A stretch of DNA of 64,000 bases from an uncultured Clostridia bacterium (GCA_937886445.1 CALGBY010000063.1:7375-71374), one strand, 5' to 3'. Shown: positions 1-8,558, numbered from the stretch's first letter. The notes: generated by a model not told the origin, from the sequence alone. Numbers and translations: made by a program.

Positions 1-348
1 CCCGGGCATGAAAACGCTCTGTTTTTGTCTCTTCAGAAAAAGCGCATCACCCAGAGGGCTGTTGAAAATCTGGTAAAAAAGTATGCACTTATCGCGGCTC
101 CGCTAAAGAAAAAAATCAGTCCGCATAAGCTCAGAAGCACATTCGGAACCAACCTTTATCAGGAAACCGGAGATATTTATCTGGTGGCTGATGTACTCGG
201 CCACAGTGATATCAATACTACCAGAAAGCATTATGCCGCGATGACAGACAGCAGAAGAAAAAGTGCCGCCTCTCATGTGCATCTCCCCTCATCTGAAGAA
301 GGCAATAGTGAAAACACTCCCGGCAGCAGTGAAACAGTATCTGAATAA
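1..348 (+). CDS. Tyrosine recombinase/integrase, C-terminal part (5' end outside window)
   Basis: The reading frame is open from base 1, so the gene begins upstream of the window and only about 115 codons remain. The visible part carries the catalytic core of tyrosine recombinases: HKLR (His-x-x-Arg), then LGHSD, then the tyrosine in TRKHYAAM. This order and spacing match XerC/XerD and phage-type integrases, which cut and rejoin DNA through a covalent tyrosine link. The last 35 residues after the tyrosine are a polar Ser/Glu-rich tail not needed for catalysis. A TTG at base 25 could be called as a start but has no ribosome site and would remove nothing recognisable. It lies about 100 bases before lexA in the same direction. 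Whether it is a housekeeping Xer or an element integrase cannot be told from this fragment. Confidence 0.85.
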   Translation, partial: PGHENALFLSLQKKRITQRAVENLVKKYALIAAPLKKKISPHKLRSTFGTNLYQETGDIYLVADVLGHSDINTTRKHYAAMTDSRRKSAASHVHLPSSEEGNSENTPGSSETVSE

Positions 349-374
349 CGTTCTGCCGGTCACATGGAAATATC

Positions 375-386
375 GAACAAATGTTT
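375..386. promoter_or_regulatory. LexA (SOS) operator upstream of lexA
   Basis: GAACAAATGTTT fits the Gram-positive SOS box GAAC-N4-GTTC with one mismatch in the right half. It sits just upstream of the -35 element of lexA, which is where a LexA autoregulatory operator is expected. Binding is inferred. Confidence 0.7.
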
Positions 387-395
387 TTATTTGTA

Positions 396-424
396 TTGCC
401 TCCGCTTTGCATATGTGATAGAAT
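396..424 (+). promoter_or_regulatory. Sigma-A promoter of lexA
   Basis: TTGCCT and TAGAAT are separated by exactly 17 bases, predicting transcription from about base 431, only some 20 bases before the ATG. The SOS box lies immediately upstream. Confidence 0.6.
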
Positions 425-451
425 ACTTATGTTTTAAAGGAGTTGAAGCAG

Positions 452-1075
452 ATGGAAAAAAGCGGAAGAAGGCCTCGCGGAGATACACAGCAGCTGATCC
501 TTGACTATATCAGAAAACAAACCGCGCTGAAAGGGTATCCACCTTCAGTGCGCGAGATCGGTGAAGCAGTCGGACTCAAATCCACTTCCACGGTACATGG
601 GCATCTGATCAGGCTTGAAAGCAAGGGCTTGATCCGCCGTGACGCTATGAAACCGAGAGCGATCGATATCCGTAACAATGATCTGGATACTTCCGACGAG
701 ATCGAACATGTGCCTGTGATCGGACGGGTTGCCGCAGGTTCGCCGATCCTTGCCGAACAGGACACAGACGGAACAATACCGTTTCCTGCCTTTATGACTG
801 ACGAAAATGAGTATTTCGTTCTGGCTGTCCGCGGAAGCAGTATGATCGGCGCCGGCATATCAGACGGAGACTATGTTTTGGTCAAACGCCAGAATACGGC
901 GAACAACGGAGATATCATCGCCGCAATGATCGACGGAGACGCAACGGTAAAAAGGTATTTTGTTGAACGGGATTGCATAAGGCTGCAGCCTGAAAACCCT
1001 GATCTTTCTCCGATCTTTTCGCGTGATGTTACAGTGATCGGAAAAGTGACCGCTGTATATCACGCCATAAAATAA
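452..1075 (+). CDS. lexA: LexA, SOS response repressor
   Basis: LexA represses DNA-repair genes and cleaves itself when RecA filaments form on damaged DNA. The 207-residue protein has the usual N-terminal winged helix (about residues 1-70, with PPSVREIGEAVGLKSTSTVH as recognition region) and a C-terminal S24 peptidase domain. The self-cleavage bond is Ala95-Gly96 in RVAAGSP; the catalytic pair is Ser130 in RGSSMIGAG and Lys167 in DATVKRY. The acidic residue that normally precedes the catalytic Ser (GDSM) is Ser here, a mild oddity. The ATG at 452 is chosen because AAAGGAG at 436-442 is nine bases upstream; the TTG at 443 touches that ribosome site. An SOS box upstream indicates autoregulation. 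Confidence 0.96.
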   Translation: MEKSGRRPRGDTQQLILDYIRKQTALKGYPPSVREIGEAVGLKSTSTVHGHLIRLESKGLIRRDAMKPRAIDIRNNDLDTSDEIEHVPVIGRVAAGSPILAEQDTDGTIPFPAFMTDENEYFVLAVRGSSMIGAGISDGDYVLVKRQNTANNGDIIAAMIDGDATVKRYFVERDCIRLQPENPDLSPIFSRDVTVIGKVTAVYHAIK

Positions 1076-1083
1076 TAGAAATG

Positions 1084-1117
1084 AAAAAGGATACGGATCT
1101 CGCCGTATCCTTTTTTG
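1084..1117. terminator. Two-way intrinsic terminator between lexA and rnpB
   Basis: The arms AAAGGATACGG and CCGTATCCTTT flank a six-base loop. A run of six T follows on the plus strand (end of lexA) and five T on the minus strand (end of RNase P RNA), so one hairpin can stop both convergent transcripts. Confidence 0.85.
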
Positions 1118-1453
1118 TATGAAGCGCAGTCTGTAAGCCGAGTTCTGTCTTGGATGATCATCTATCTACGCGAATCGTTACCGAAACGCTCAAGCGATAC
1201 TGCGGAAACAGGACGAGCAGCCCATGTGTTTCCAAGATCTTGCACCGGATGTGGTTTACATGACGGACGAGTCGCCAGGCCGCCGGTGCGCTCTTACCGC
1301 ACCTTTCCACCCTTACCGTATAAATACGGCGGTATCTCTCTGTTGCACTTGCATTGGAGTCGCCTCCACCGGACGTTATCCGGCATCCCGCTCTGTGGTG
1401 CTCGGACTTTCCTCATGCCATATGGCACGCGATCACCCGGCTGCCTTCATAGC
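1118..1453 (-). ncRNA. rnpB: RNase P RNA (catalytic RNA of tRNA 5' maturation)
   Basis: On the minus strand the universally conserved GAGGAAAGTCCGAGC block is present near the 5' end and the ACAGAACTCGGCTTAC block near the 3' end, about 300 bases apart, as in bacterial RNase P RNA. The ends TATGAAGGCAG and CTGCGCTTCATA can pair as helix P1 with a one-base bulge, which sets the limits used here. A sigma-A promoter predicts a start at about 1453, agreeing with the 5' end from P1. The RNA lies directly downstream of the dnaG-rpoD operon in the same direction but has its own promoter. Short open frames on the plus strand here are not genes. Confidence 0.93.
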
Positions 1454-1459
1454 TTTTAA

Positions 1460-1488
1460 AGGTTATCACAAAATCTAATATCCGTCAA
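1460..1488 (-). promoter_or_regulatory. Sigma-A promoter of rnpB
   Basis: On the minus strand TTGACG and TAACCT are 17 bases apart. The -10 is weak at its centre, but the predicted start falls on the predicted 5' end of RNase P RNA. Confidence 0.6.
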
Positions 1489-1497
1489 CAGGCAAAA

Positions 1498-2199
1498 TCA
1501 AAGCATCACAAGCCTGCCGCAGTTTTCGCACTCAACAAACTCGCCGTTTTTGATACTTCTGACGGTGCCGGAAGGGAGATTCATATTGCAGCCGCTGCAT
1601 TTGTCTCCGCTGAGCTTTGAAAGGGGCGGAACGCTGTGCTTCTTTATCAGCGCATACTTTTCAAGAAGCTCGGCTGATATCCCCTTTTCCTTTTCCTTTG
1701 CTTCCGCCTTTAATCCGTCAAGCTCCGCGAGGCTCTTTTTATATTCAGCGTCATAAACCTCTTTAAGAGCGGTAAACTCACTCTTGTATTTGGCAAAGCG
1801 CACCTTTACATCATGCTGGAGACGGTCCCGGTCCGATGCGTCTTTGCGGATCTTTGAAATCTCTTTTTCATAACCGGCAATATCATCGCTGAGCTTCCTG
1901 GCTTCGGCAATATAGGCGTCGGCTTCTTTACTGTCGGAAGGCGGGTTCTCTTCGATCTTCTTCTGAAGCGTTTTCATTTGCTGATCAACATGAGACATGG
2001 CATCCTTCAGCGCCTCAAGACGGTCAGCCATCATAGAGATCTCATTCTCGATACGCTTATAATTTTTCTGCTGTTCTTCAAGATTATCGTGGCATTTTAC
2101 AAGCTTTGCCCTGGTAGCGGAATGCTTGATGTTGTTCTGCATCCTGTCGACCGCGACATCCGCCTTCTGATATTCCCAAAGAAGTTCGAGTTCAGTCAT
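1498..2199 (-). CDS. C4-type zinc ribbon / coiled-coil protein (DUF164 family)
   Basis: The 233-residue protein is a long charged coiled coil (about residues 5-185) followed by a C-terminal zinc ribbon with two Cys pairs, CSGC and CENC, ending in GRLVML. This matches the widespread zinc-ribbon family long annotated as DUF164 and often found next to nif3-like and rpoD genes in Firmicutes. The family is probably cytoplasmic and nucleic-acid associated; the exact role in this organism is not known from sequence. A strong AAAGGGGG ribosome site precedes the ATG. It is the last protein gene of the dnaG-rpoD-trmK-nif3 run, 21 bases after nif3, and no clear terminator separates it from rnpB. Confidence 0.88.
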   Translation of the reverse strand: MTELELLWEYQKADVAVDRMQNNIKHSATRAKLVKCHDNLEEQQKNYKRIENEISMMADRLEALKDAMSHVDQQMKTLQKKIEENPPSDSKEADAYIAEARKLSDDIAGYEKEISKIRKDASDRDRLQHDVKVRFAKYKSEFTALKEVYDAEYKKSLAELDGLKAEAKEKEKGISAELLEKYALIKKHSVPPLSKLSGDKCSGCNMNLPSGTVRSIKNGEFVECENCGRLVML

Positions 2200-2220
2200 T
2201 ATAATCCCCCTTTCGTCTGA

Positions 2221-2979
2221 TCAGGAAAAAAGATCCTGTTCGGACGGATAGACTTTCACATTATATTTTACTACCAGTTCGGAATTTTGTAAAGTATCGC
2301 AGAGAATCGGAACGAGAATGCGTTCCGTTCCGTAATGTGTGGCATCCATAAGCACAAAACCGTCCATCGAAGCAGCCAGCGCATTGTGATGACGCACTTC
2401 ACCCGTGATCAATATATCAGCACCGGCTTCCATTGCCTGAGTGTATCCGATATCGTATGCGCCGCCTGCAACAGCTATGGTATCTATGCGTTTAGCTTTA
2501 TTCCCATATATGCGGACAGATACGCCCAGCAATTGCTCAACCGCACTGCCGAGTTCTTCCGCTGTGATCGATTTTTCCGTCTCACCAATGTACAAAAATC
2601 CTTCCGGGCGGATGTTGGACAGTTTCAGCCCCCGGGCAATGCACGCGCTGCCGCTCAGACCGGAAAGATCAAGATTTGTATGCGCGCTGATGACCGAAAT
2701 GTTATTTCTGACCAGTCTGCAAAGGATCCTTCCCTCCGGATCATCTTCAGTCAGATCTTTTCTCGCGTGGAATAAAAGCGGATGATGCGATACGATCAGA
2801 TCCGCACCGACTTTGATTGCTTCTTCAACAGCGTTCTCCGTTACATCAAGAGTAACAAGGATCGCGTGAACATCACGATCCTTTTTTCCTACATTCAGCC
2901 CTGAATTATCAAAGCTCTCCTGTGTATCATACGGCGCAATTGAATCAATAAATTCATATATATCCTTTACCTTCAGCAC
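2221..2979 (-). CDS. Nif3-like dinuclear metal-centre protein (YqfO family)
   Basis: The 252-residue protein fits the single-domain form of the NIF3/YqfO family: FDNSGLNVG near the N terminus, then SHHPLLFH with the metal-binding histidines, and an acidic/His motif DATHYGTERI near the end. Family members form toroidal hexamers with two metal ions per subunit; the substrate is unsettled (a GTP cyclohydrolase-like role has been suggested for relatives). The longer Bacillus form with an inserted central domain is not present. It overlaps trmK by 26 bases, so the two are translationally coupled, as is usual for this pair in Firmicutes. Confidence 0.9.
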   Translation of the reverse strand: MLKVKDIYEFIDSIAPYDTQESFDNSGLNVGKKDRDVHAILVTLDVTENAVEEAIKVGADLIVSHHPLLFHARKDLTEDDPEGRILCRLVRNNISVISAHTNLDLSGLSGSACIARGLKLSNIRPEGFLYIGETEKSITAEELGSAVEQLLGVSVRIYGNKAKRIDTIAVAGGAYDIGYTQAMEAGADILITGEVRHHNALAASMDGFVLMDATHYGTERILVPILCDTLQNSELVVKYNVKVYPSEQDLFS

Positions 2980-3622
2980 GATTTATCACCTCCGTAAGCC
3001 ATTCTATATGCGTTTGTGCTTCTATGCTGTTTTTTACAGCACTCTCTACACGAATACGCCATTTGTAATATGCTACTGTCACTGAATCGGTATGTGAAGA
3101 CAAAGCGGATCCGAGATAGAATCTTTTCTCATCAGCAACTTCGGTTCCGGGCACAGCAAGCATCACCACATAGAATCTTCCTGCTGAAAGGACAGCTCTT
3201 TCGTCATCTATTCTGTATCCGATCTCGCAAAGCGTTCGTCTGAGTATTTCAGGATCTGTCTGGGGGCATAGTACAAGCGATGCGCCGTGAAGTTTCTCTT
3301 CTCCCCTTCTGATTATTCCCGAAATCACCTCTCCCCCGATCCCGCAAATGCATATTCCGTTTACCGGCCTGCTCAGCGCCTCAAGCCCGTTGCCTGAGCA
3401 AAAATCCGCCATGCCTGTGATCCCGTGTTTTTCAAACAGAATTTCCGCTTTTTTCAGCGACAGCGGGCTTATATCCGTAACGATCACATGCTTTGCTTTT
3501 CCGGAATAAAGAAGATTACACGAAAGCCGCCCGTGATCGGCGCCTATATCAGCGGCGATATCACAGGCGGGAAACATATCAAGAACAGTTTTCAGACGGT
3601 CGTCGATTCCCGGAAGCAGCAT
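2954..3622 (-). CDS. trmK: tRNA (adenine(22)-N1)-methyltransferase
   Basis: TrmK methylates A22 in the D-loop region of tRNAs using S-adenosylmethionine. The 222-residue protein has the class I methyltransferase motif I DIGADHGRLSC (about residues 24-34), a VTDISPLSL acidic loop that holds the cofactor, and the family-specific CGIGGEVISGII. Length is typical. The ATG lies one base after the rpoD stop, implying translational coupling rather than a strong ribosome site of its own. rpoD-trmK-nif3 is a standard Firmicute arrangement. Confidence 0.93.
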   Translation of the reverse strand: MLLPGIDDRLKTVLDMFPACDIAADIGADHGRLSCNLLYSGKAKHVIVTDISPLSLKKAEILFEKHGITGMADFCSGNGLEALSRPVNGICICGIGGEVISGIIRRGEEKLHGASLVLCPQTDPEILRRTLCEIGYRIDDERAVLSAGRFYVVMLAVPGTEVADEKRFYLGSALSSHTDSVTVAYYKWRIRVESAVKNSIEAQTHIEWLTEVINRAEGKGYI

Positions 3623-3623
3623 G

Positions 3624-4721
3624 TCAGTCCAGATAATCCTTCAGTTTTTTGCTTCTTGAGGGGTGACGGAGCTTGCGTAATGCCTTTGCCTCGATCTGGC
3701 GAATGCGTTCACGCGTTACCTTGAACTCTTTGCCCACTTCCTCCAGCGTACGCTGATGGCCGTCATCAAGACCAAACCTGAGACGAAGTACTTTTTCCTC
3801 GCGCGGGGTCAGCGTGTCCAGCACATCCCAAAGCTGTTCTTTCATCAAAGTGTGAGAAGCGGCTTCAGCAGGCGCGGGCGCTTGTTCATCCTCGATAAAG
3901 TCTCCAAGATGGCTGTCTTCCTCTTCACCGATAGGTGTTTCAAGAGAAACCGGCTCCTGCGCCACCTTGATGATCTCACGAACCTTGCTTTCGGTGATCC
4001 CCATTGCTTTCGCGATCTCTTCCGGAGTAGGCTCGCGTCCGTATTCCTGCAGCAACTGCCTTGAGATGCGGATCAGCTTGTTGATGGTTTCCACCATGTG
4101 CACAGGGATACGGATAGTGCGTGCCTGATCGGCGATCGCTCTGGTGATCGCCTGTCTGATCCACCAGGTAGCATAGGTGGAAAACTTGTAACCCTTACGG
4201 TAATCAAATTTTTCGACTGCTTTGATCAAGCCGAGATTGCCTTCCTGAATAAGATCCAGAAAAAGCATACCGCGTCCGACATATCTTTTGGCTATGGATA
4301 CAACAAGGCGCAGATTGGCTTCAGCCAGCTTTTTCTTTGCTTCCTCATTGCCCTCTTCCATTTGCTTTGCGATCTCGATCTCTTCATCCGCTGTAAGAAG
4401 CGGAACAGTACCGATCTCTTTCAGATACATCCTGACCGGGTCATCGGTGCTGATTCCGTCTGTTACAGAATCATCCAGTTCCTGTACGAGAAACGCGTTA
4501 TCCTCCGGGAGAACCGTATTATCTTCCGACGTGTCCTTCGTTACCTGAATACCCTGATTTTCAATATCATCAAGTATTGTTTCAAACTGTTCCGGATCGA
4601 TCTCATATGATGATAGTCTTGAAATGATCTCGTCATAAGTCAGCGATCCCTTTGCTTTACCGATGGTATAAAGCTCCTGAAGCTTACTGAGTGTTCTCTC
4701 ATCTGTCAACTGTTCGCTCAA
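3624..4721 (-). CDS. rpoD: Primary RNA polymerase sigma factor (SigA/RpoD)
   Basis: This is the housekeeping sigma factor. Visible parts are region 1.1 at the N terminus, region 1.2 DPVRMYLKEIGTVPLL, region 2 with DLIQEGNLGLIKAVEKFDY and YATWWIRQAITRAI (core binding and -10 recognition), region 3, and region 4.2 VTRERIRQIEAKALRKLRHP (-35 recognition). I place the start at TTG 4721 because GGGAGG lies nine bases upstream; the ATG at 4742 has no ribosome site and its codons 3-4 are that site. This gives 365 residues, a usual length. It follows dnaG by 27 bases, the classic macromolecular-synthesis operon order, and the many TTGACA/TATAAT-like promoters in the window fit its specificity. Confidence 0.96.
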   Translation of the reverse strand: MSEQLTDERTLSKLQELYTIGKAKGSLTYDEIISRLSSYEIDPEQFETILDDIENQGIQVTKDTSEDNTVLPEDNAFLVQELDDSVTDGISTDDPVRMYLKEIGTVPLLTADEEIEIAKQMEEGNEEAKKKLAEANLRLVVSIAKRYVGRGMLFLDLIQEGNLGLIKAVEKFDYRKGYKFSTYATWWIRQAITRAIADQARTIRIPVHMVETINKLIRISRQLLQEYGREPTPEEIAKAMGITESKVREIIKVAQEPVSLETPIGEEEDSHLGDFIEDEQAPAPAEAASHTLMKEQLWDVLDTLTPREEKVLRLRFGLDDGHQRTLEEVGKEFKVTRERIRQIEAKALRKLRHPSRSKKLKDYLD

Positions 4722-4748
4722 GATGTCATTCCTCCCGATCATTGGCCG

Positions 4749-6512
4749 TCATGTTGATGCTTTGTATGTATTGAGCAGTTTCATCAGACGCATGATTTCC
4801 TGCATCGTCTCATTTCTCTTATCAGCATCTGTGATACTGCTAATTTCTTCTTTCAGTTCGTCGATTTTCTTCTCGGTATTCGATATTCTGAGGGTTTTCA
4901 GGCAGTCCTGCAGTGCGGCTGCATGGTTATCCTTCATATCGTCAGCACACATCGCGAATGTCTCGCTCAGCATTGCCCGGTCGATACTGTCCTCCGCTTC
5001 CTCCATGATCTGCTCGGCACGTATGCCTGAGATCAGCTTTTCAGCAGTCTTGGAAAAAAGCGGGTACGAAAAATCCTCTTTATTGATCAGGCCTTCCGGT
5101 ACGGCTTTCAAAAGAAGCATGCATACCAGTGTCTGTTCCGCTTTGAACGCCTTGTCTTTTTTGTCCCGTTCGTCTTTTCCCCGTCTGGCTGCAGGCTGTG
5201 CAGGTCTCATATTCAGCATGGAAGGAACTGCCTTAGTGACCCCGATCTGAGAATAAAGCACATCCTTTGCAAAGCCGGTCTTCGACGAAAGATATTCGAT
5301 GTAGATCTCGATATCGACCGGATCCTTTACCCCTTTGAGCACCTCTGCACAGCTTTTCGCAGCATCAGCTCTTCCCGCGGGATCGGCAAGATCTGCCTTC
5401 CCGAGTATCCTGTTCATCAGAAAATGCACTGCGGTATCAGGCGTAAGGCCCATAAACGCTTCTTTCCCATTTTGGCGCACATATTCGTCCGGATCGATCC
5501 CCGGCGGAAGCTGCAGCACCTTTACGGGGATATCTTCCGATGCAAAGATGCCGATCGCTCTTTCAATCGCATGCTGACCCGGTTCATCACCGTCGTAACA
5601 GATCCATATTTCGGGGCAGAACCTGTGAAGAAGCCTCGCCTGTTCAACTGTCAGCGAAGTACCGAGTGTTGCTACCGCACCGGTGATCCCCGCCTGCCAG
5701 AGAGATATCACATCCATGTATCCTTCTGTCAGGATGATCCGCTTCAGTCCGCGTTCTTTCTTTATCAGATTGGCCGCGAAAACACCCAGACGTTTGTTGA
5801 AAACGGGGGTATCTGAAGTGTTGAGGTACTTTGGTTTCGCATCCCCCATCGTTCTTCCGCCGAACCCGATCACCTGACCTGACGCATCAATGATCGGAAA
5901 AATCGCTCTGTTTCGAAACATATCGAAGCAGCCGTTTTCCTTTTTGACACATAGTCCCGCAAGTGCTGCATCTTCCTCCGAATAGCCAAGCCCTTTTAGA
6001 TAAGTCAGTACTGCATCCCACGCGTCCGGCGCGGCACCGAGACCGAATTTGCGTATCACCTGATCAGTCAGTCCTCTGGAATAGAGGTATTGCAGTACCG
6101 CTCTTCCCTCCTCTTTCCACAGACAATCATGATAGAACCTTGCTGCCTCGGTATTGATCGCTTTCAGCCTGTCACGAATGGAACGCTTTTTTTCCCACTC
6201 CGGGTCCTCAGTGATGTTCGGCGGGGGCATTCTGTACATGTCTCCCAGAAACAGCGCGGCGTCTGAATAATTCAGATGCTCCATTTCCGAAATGAACTGT
6301 ACTACATTTCCTCCGGCCTTACAGCCAAAGCAGTAATACAGATTGGCATCGGCTGTAACGGAGAATGACGGAGTTTTCTCATTGTGAAAAGGGCAAAGCC
6401 CCCAATATCGCTTACCGTCTTTCTTAAGCGCGACATACCTGGATACTACATCACAGATATTCGCTTTTGCATACAATTCATCGAGCCATTGCTGCGGCAG
6501 TCTTCCGCCCAT
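4749..6512 (-). CDS. dnaG: DNA primase
   Basis: DnaG makes RNA primers at replication forks. The 587-residue protein has the CHC2 zinc finger (Cys40, His43, Cys61, Cys64 in CPFHNEKTPSF and YYCFGCKAGG), the catalytic RNA-polymerase core and the TOPRIM acidic motifs EGYMD and CYDGDEPG. The C-terminal part after about residue 430 is poorly conserved, as expected for the helicase-binding region. GAGGGTGATG precedes the ATG. It heads the leftward operon with rpoD; the terminator of parB lies just upstream of it. Confidence 0.96.
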   Translation of the reverse strand: MGGRLPQQWLDELYAKANICDVVSRYVALKKDGKRYWGLCPFHNEKTPSFSVTADANLYYCFGCKAGGNVVQFISEMEHLNYSDAALFLGDMYRMPPPNITEDPEWEKKRSIRDRLKAINTEAARFYHDCLWKEEGRAVLQYLYSRGLTDQVIRKFGLGAAPDAWDAVLTYLKGLGYSEEDAALAGLCVKKENGCFDMFRNRAIFPIIDASGQVIGFGGRTMGDAKPKYLNTSDTPVFNKRLGVFAANLIKKERGLKRIILTEGYMDVISLWQAGITGAVATLGTSLTVEQARLLHRFCPEIWICYDGDEPGQHAIERAIGIFASEDIPVKVLQLPPGIDPDEYVRQNGKEAFMGLTPDTAVHFLMNRILGKADLADPAGRADAAKSCAEVLKGVKDPVDIEIYIEYLSSKTGFAKDVLYSQIGVTKAVPSMLNMRPAQPAARRGKDERDKKDKAFKAEQTLVCMLLLKAVPEGLINKEDFSYPLFSKTAEKLISGIRAEQIMEEAEDSIDRAMLSETFAMCADDMKDNHAAALQDCLKTLRISNTEKKIDELKEEISSITDADKRNETMQEIMRLMKLLNTYKAST

Positions 6513-6592
6513 CAGTACATCACCCTCATAATGATTCGCCGGAAAACCGATATTTCCTGCAGGGTTTACAGCAAAATAACCAATAACATAAA

Positions 6593-6617
6593 ACCGTTCC
6601 CCGAAAAGGAGAACGGT
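6593..6617 (-). terminator. Intrinsic terminator after parB
   Basis: ACCGTTC and GAACGGT pair around an 11-base centre that can extend the stem. On the minus strand it is followed by a short TTTTAT tract, so the terminator is of moderate strength. Confidence 0.6.
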
Positions 6618-6632
6618 CCGTATTGAAAGTCC

Positions 6633-7490
6633 TTATCTGTTTTCCAGGTATTCCATACAGGAATAGATCGCTTCCAGTTCATCTCTTGTTGAATACTGAA
6701 GAACTACCTTTCCCTTATTCACGCTGCCTGAGATCTGTGTTTTTACACCGAACACAGAACGCAGCCGCTCTTCAAGATCCGTAAGCTCAGGAACTGAGCG
6801 GACATGCTTATTCTCGGGACGCTCGGGCGCTTTATTGCTCACAGAACGGCACAGTGATTCTGTCTCCCGCACGCTCAGCCCGTTTTTCACGATTTTCTCG
6901 GCTATTGATATCTGATCAGACGGATTCTGAAGGGAACACAGTGCTCTTGCGTGCCCCTCGCTGATCTTGCCGTTTAATGTCATATCAATAACGCTTTCCG
7001 GTAATGAAAGTATCCTTAACAGGTTTGTGATCACCGATCTTGACTTGCCCAGCCGCTTTGCGGCGGTTTCCTGAGTATAGCTGCATTTTTCGATCAGTGA
7101 ACGGATCGCTCTCGCCTCGTCAATGCAGTTCAGATCCTCTCTCTGAAGGTTTTCGATCAGGGCGGCTTCCATCTTATCCGTTTCGCTCATATCGCGTACG
7201 ATGCACGGGACAGTTTCCAATCCTGCTTTTCTTGCGGCTCTGTATCGCCTTTCTCCTGCTATAATCCGGTATCTTCCTTCCGTTTCTACAACGATCAATG
7301 GCTGCAGAATACCGGCGCTTCTGATACTTTCCGCAAGCTCCCCGATATTTTCTTCATTAAAGTTCTGCCTTGGCTGCAGCGGATCCCTGTCTATATCGTT
7401 GATAGAGATCTCCCTTACTGTATTTGCACTGCCCGTTTCCGCATCAGGCAGCAAAACATCCAAACCTCTTCCGAGTGCTGTTTTCTTCAT
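6633..7490 (-). CDS. parB: ParB/Spo0J chromosome-partition protein
   Basis: ParB is a CTPase that loads at parS sites and organises the origin region for segregation. The 285-residue protein starts with the ParA-stimulating peptide MKKTALGRGLDVLL, followed by the ParB/Srx domain with the IIAGERRYRAAR arginine patch and ENLQREDLNCIDEARAI, a helix-turn-helix (YTQETAAKRLGKSRSVITNL) and a C-terminal dimerisation segment. It lies seven bases after parA. I found no parS-like TGTTTCACGTGAAACA sequence in the window. The SpoIIIJ/noc duplication cannot be judged here. Confidence 0.95.
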   Translation of the reverse strand: MKKTALGRGLDVLLPDAETGSANTVREISINDIDRDPLQPRQNFNEENIGELAESIRSAGILQPLIVVETEGRYRIIAGERRYRAARKAGLETVPCIVRDMSETDKMEAALIENLQREDLNCIDEARAIRSLIEKCSYTQETAAKRLGKSRSVITNLLRILSLPESVIDMTLNGKISEGHARALCSLQNPSDQISIAEKIVKNGLSVRETESLCRSVSNKAPERPENKHVRSVPELTDLEERLRSVFGVKTQISGSVNKGKVVLQYSTRDELEAIYSCMEYLENR

Positions 7491-7497
7491 ATCATGT

Positions 7498-8256
7498 TCA
7501 CCTGTTCTTCCTGATTATTTCTCTCGCGAGGTTCTGATACGCTTCGGCTCCGGCACAGCGCTTATCATACAGATTGATCGGCAGCCCATGGCTGGGGGCT
7601 TCTCCGAGACGAACATTGCGCGGTATAGCGGTAGAAAAAACTTTTCCCTTGAAATGCTTTTTCACTTCATTGACTACCTGAATACAAAGATTTGTTCTGC
7701 CGTCAAACATCGTCAGCACAATACCTTCTATGTCAAGCGAAGCATTGATACCATGCCTCACACGCTGTATCGTGTTCATCAGGGCGGATACGCCCTCCAA
7801 AGCAAAGTATTCACACTGTATCGGGATCAATACGCTTTGCGCCGCAGCCAATGCGTTTACCGTAAGCAAACCGAGAGACGGCGGACAGTCGATGATGATA
7901 TAGTCAAACAGGTTTCTGGCCTGTTCTATCACCGCACGCAGACGAAACTCCCGTCTTTCAACGGATACAAGTTCTATTTCTGCTCCGGATAAACGGATAT
8001 CGGAAGGCAAAACAAAGAGCCCCTGTTGTACGGAAGGAAACACGGAATTTTCAAGTGTCGTTTTTGCCGCGAGCAGTTCATATACAGTTCTGCTGCCGGC
8101 CTTTACGCCCAGTCCGCTTGATGCATTTCCCTGAGGGTCAAGATCGACCAGAAGCACTTTCCTGCTTTCTGCAGCCAGTGCTGCAGCGAGGTTGATCGCT
8201 GTAGTTGTTTTCCCTACGCCGCCCTTTTGATTTGCGACTGCAATAATCTTTCCCAT
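7498..8256 (-). CDS. parA: ParA/Soj chromosome-partition ATPase
   Basis: ParA binds DNA non-specifically as an ATP dimer and drives segregation with ParB. The deviant Walker A motif NQKGGVGKTTTAINLA is at the N terminus, followed by DLDPQGNASSGLG and IIIDCPPSLGLLT (Walker B region). The 252-residue form beginning MGKIIAVANQ is chosen because GGAAG is seven bases before the ATG at 8256; a GTG at 8262 nearly touches that site. The gene is first in a leftward parA-parB pair and diverges from dnaA, so chromosome partition and replication initiation are encoded side by side. Confidence 0.95.
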   Translation of the reverse strand: MGKIIAVANQKGGVGKTTTAINLAAALAAESRKVLLVDLDPQGNASSGLGVKAGSRTVYELLAAKTTLENSVFPSVQQGLFVLPSDIRLSGAEIELVSVERREFRLRAVIEQARNLFDYIIIDCPPSLGLLTVNALAAAQSVLIPIQCEYFALEGVSALMNTIQRVRHGINASLDIEGIVLTMFDGRTNLCIQVVNEVKKHFKGKVFSTAIPRNVRLGEAPSHGLPINLYDKRCAGAEAYQNLAREIIRKNR

Positions 8257-8558
8257 TCTCACACTTCCACAGATATATTGAGCATATAATACGATACCAC
8301 ATAAAGCTTAAAAAGTCTATTATAATTCAAATAACATTCATCCTCATCAAAAGCTTCTGAAGCATTCCTGTACAGGATGCCGCTTTTGCATTTTTCTTCT
8401 ATTGCTAAATCCATCGTAATCTGCTAAAATATTCCAGCAGGTCAGAAAATCGATGTTGTTTTTGCATCGTCAGGATTCGGCTGACACACATGAACCTGTT
8501 TATTTTCTTTATCATACCGTTCCAGCCTGCAGTGATCGCACATCCGGGAGGGTTGTTC
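8257..8558. other. parA-dnaA divergent spacer without recognisable DnaA boxes
   Basis: This 302-base AT-rich gap must hold the promoters of both parA and dnaA. I found no TTATCCACA-type DnaA box or cluster on either strand, so there is no visible origin here. The clearest structure is the hairpin at 8348-8388. Candidate -10 elements such as TATAAT near 8320 (read leftward) have no convincing -35 partner. Confidence 0.6.
8348..8388 (+). terminator. Terminator-like two-tier hairpin in the parA-dnaA spacer
   Basis: Outer arms CAAAAGC and GCTTTTG enclose an inner stem formed by GCAT-CCTG and CAGGATGC around TA, and the structure is followed by CATTTTTCTTCT on the plus strand. That is the form of an intrinsic terminator pointing toward dnaA, although no gene ends here. 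It could be a dnaA leader attenuator or the end of a small RNA. Confidence 0.5.

Noticed and set aside
1115..1478. Plus-strand open frames of 114 and 84 codons
   Set aside because: They lie wholly over RNase P RNA and contain Cys/His/Arg-rich sequence typical of translated structural RNA.
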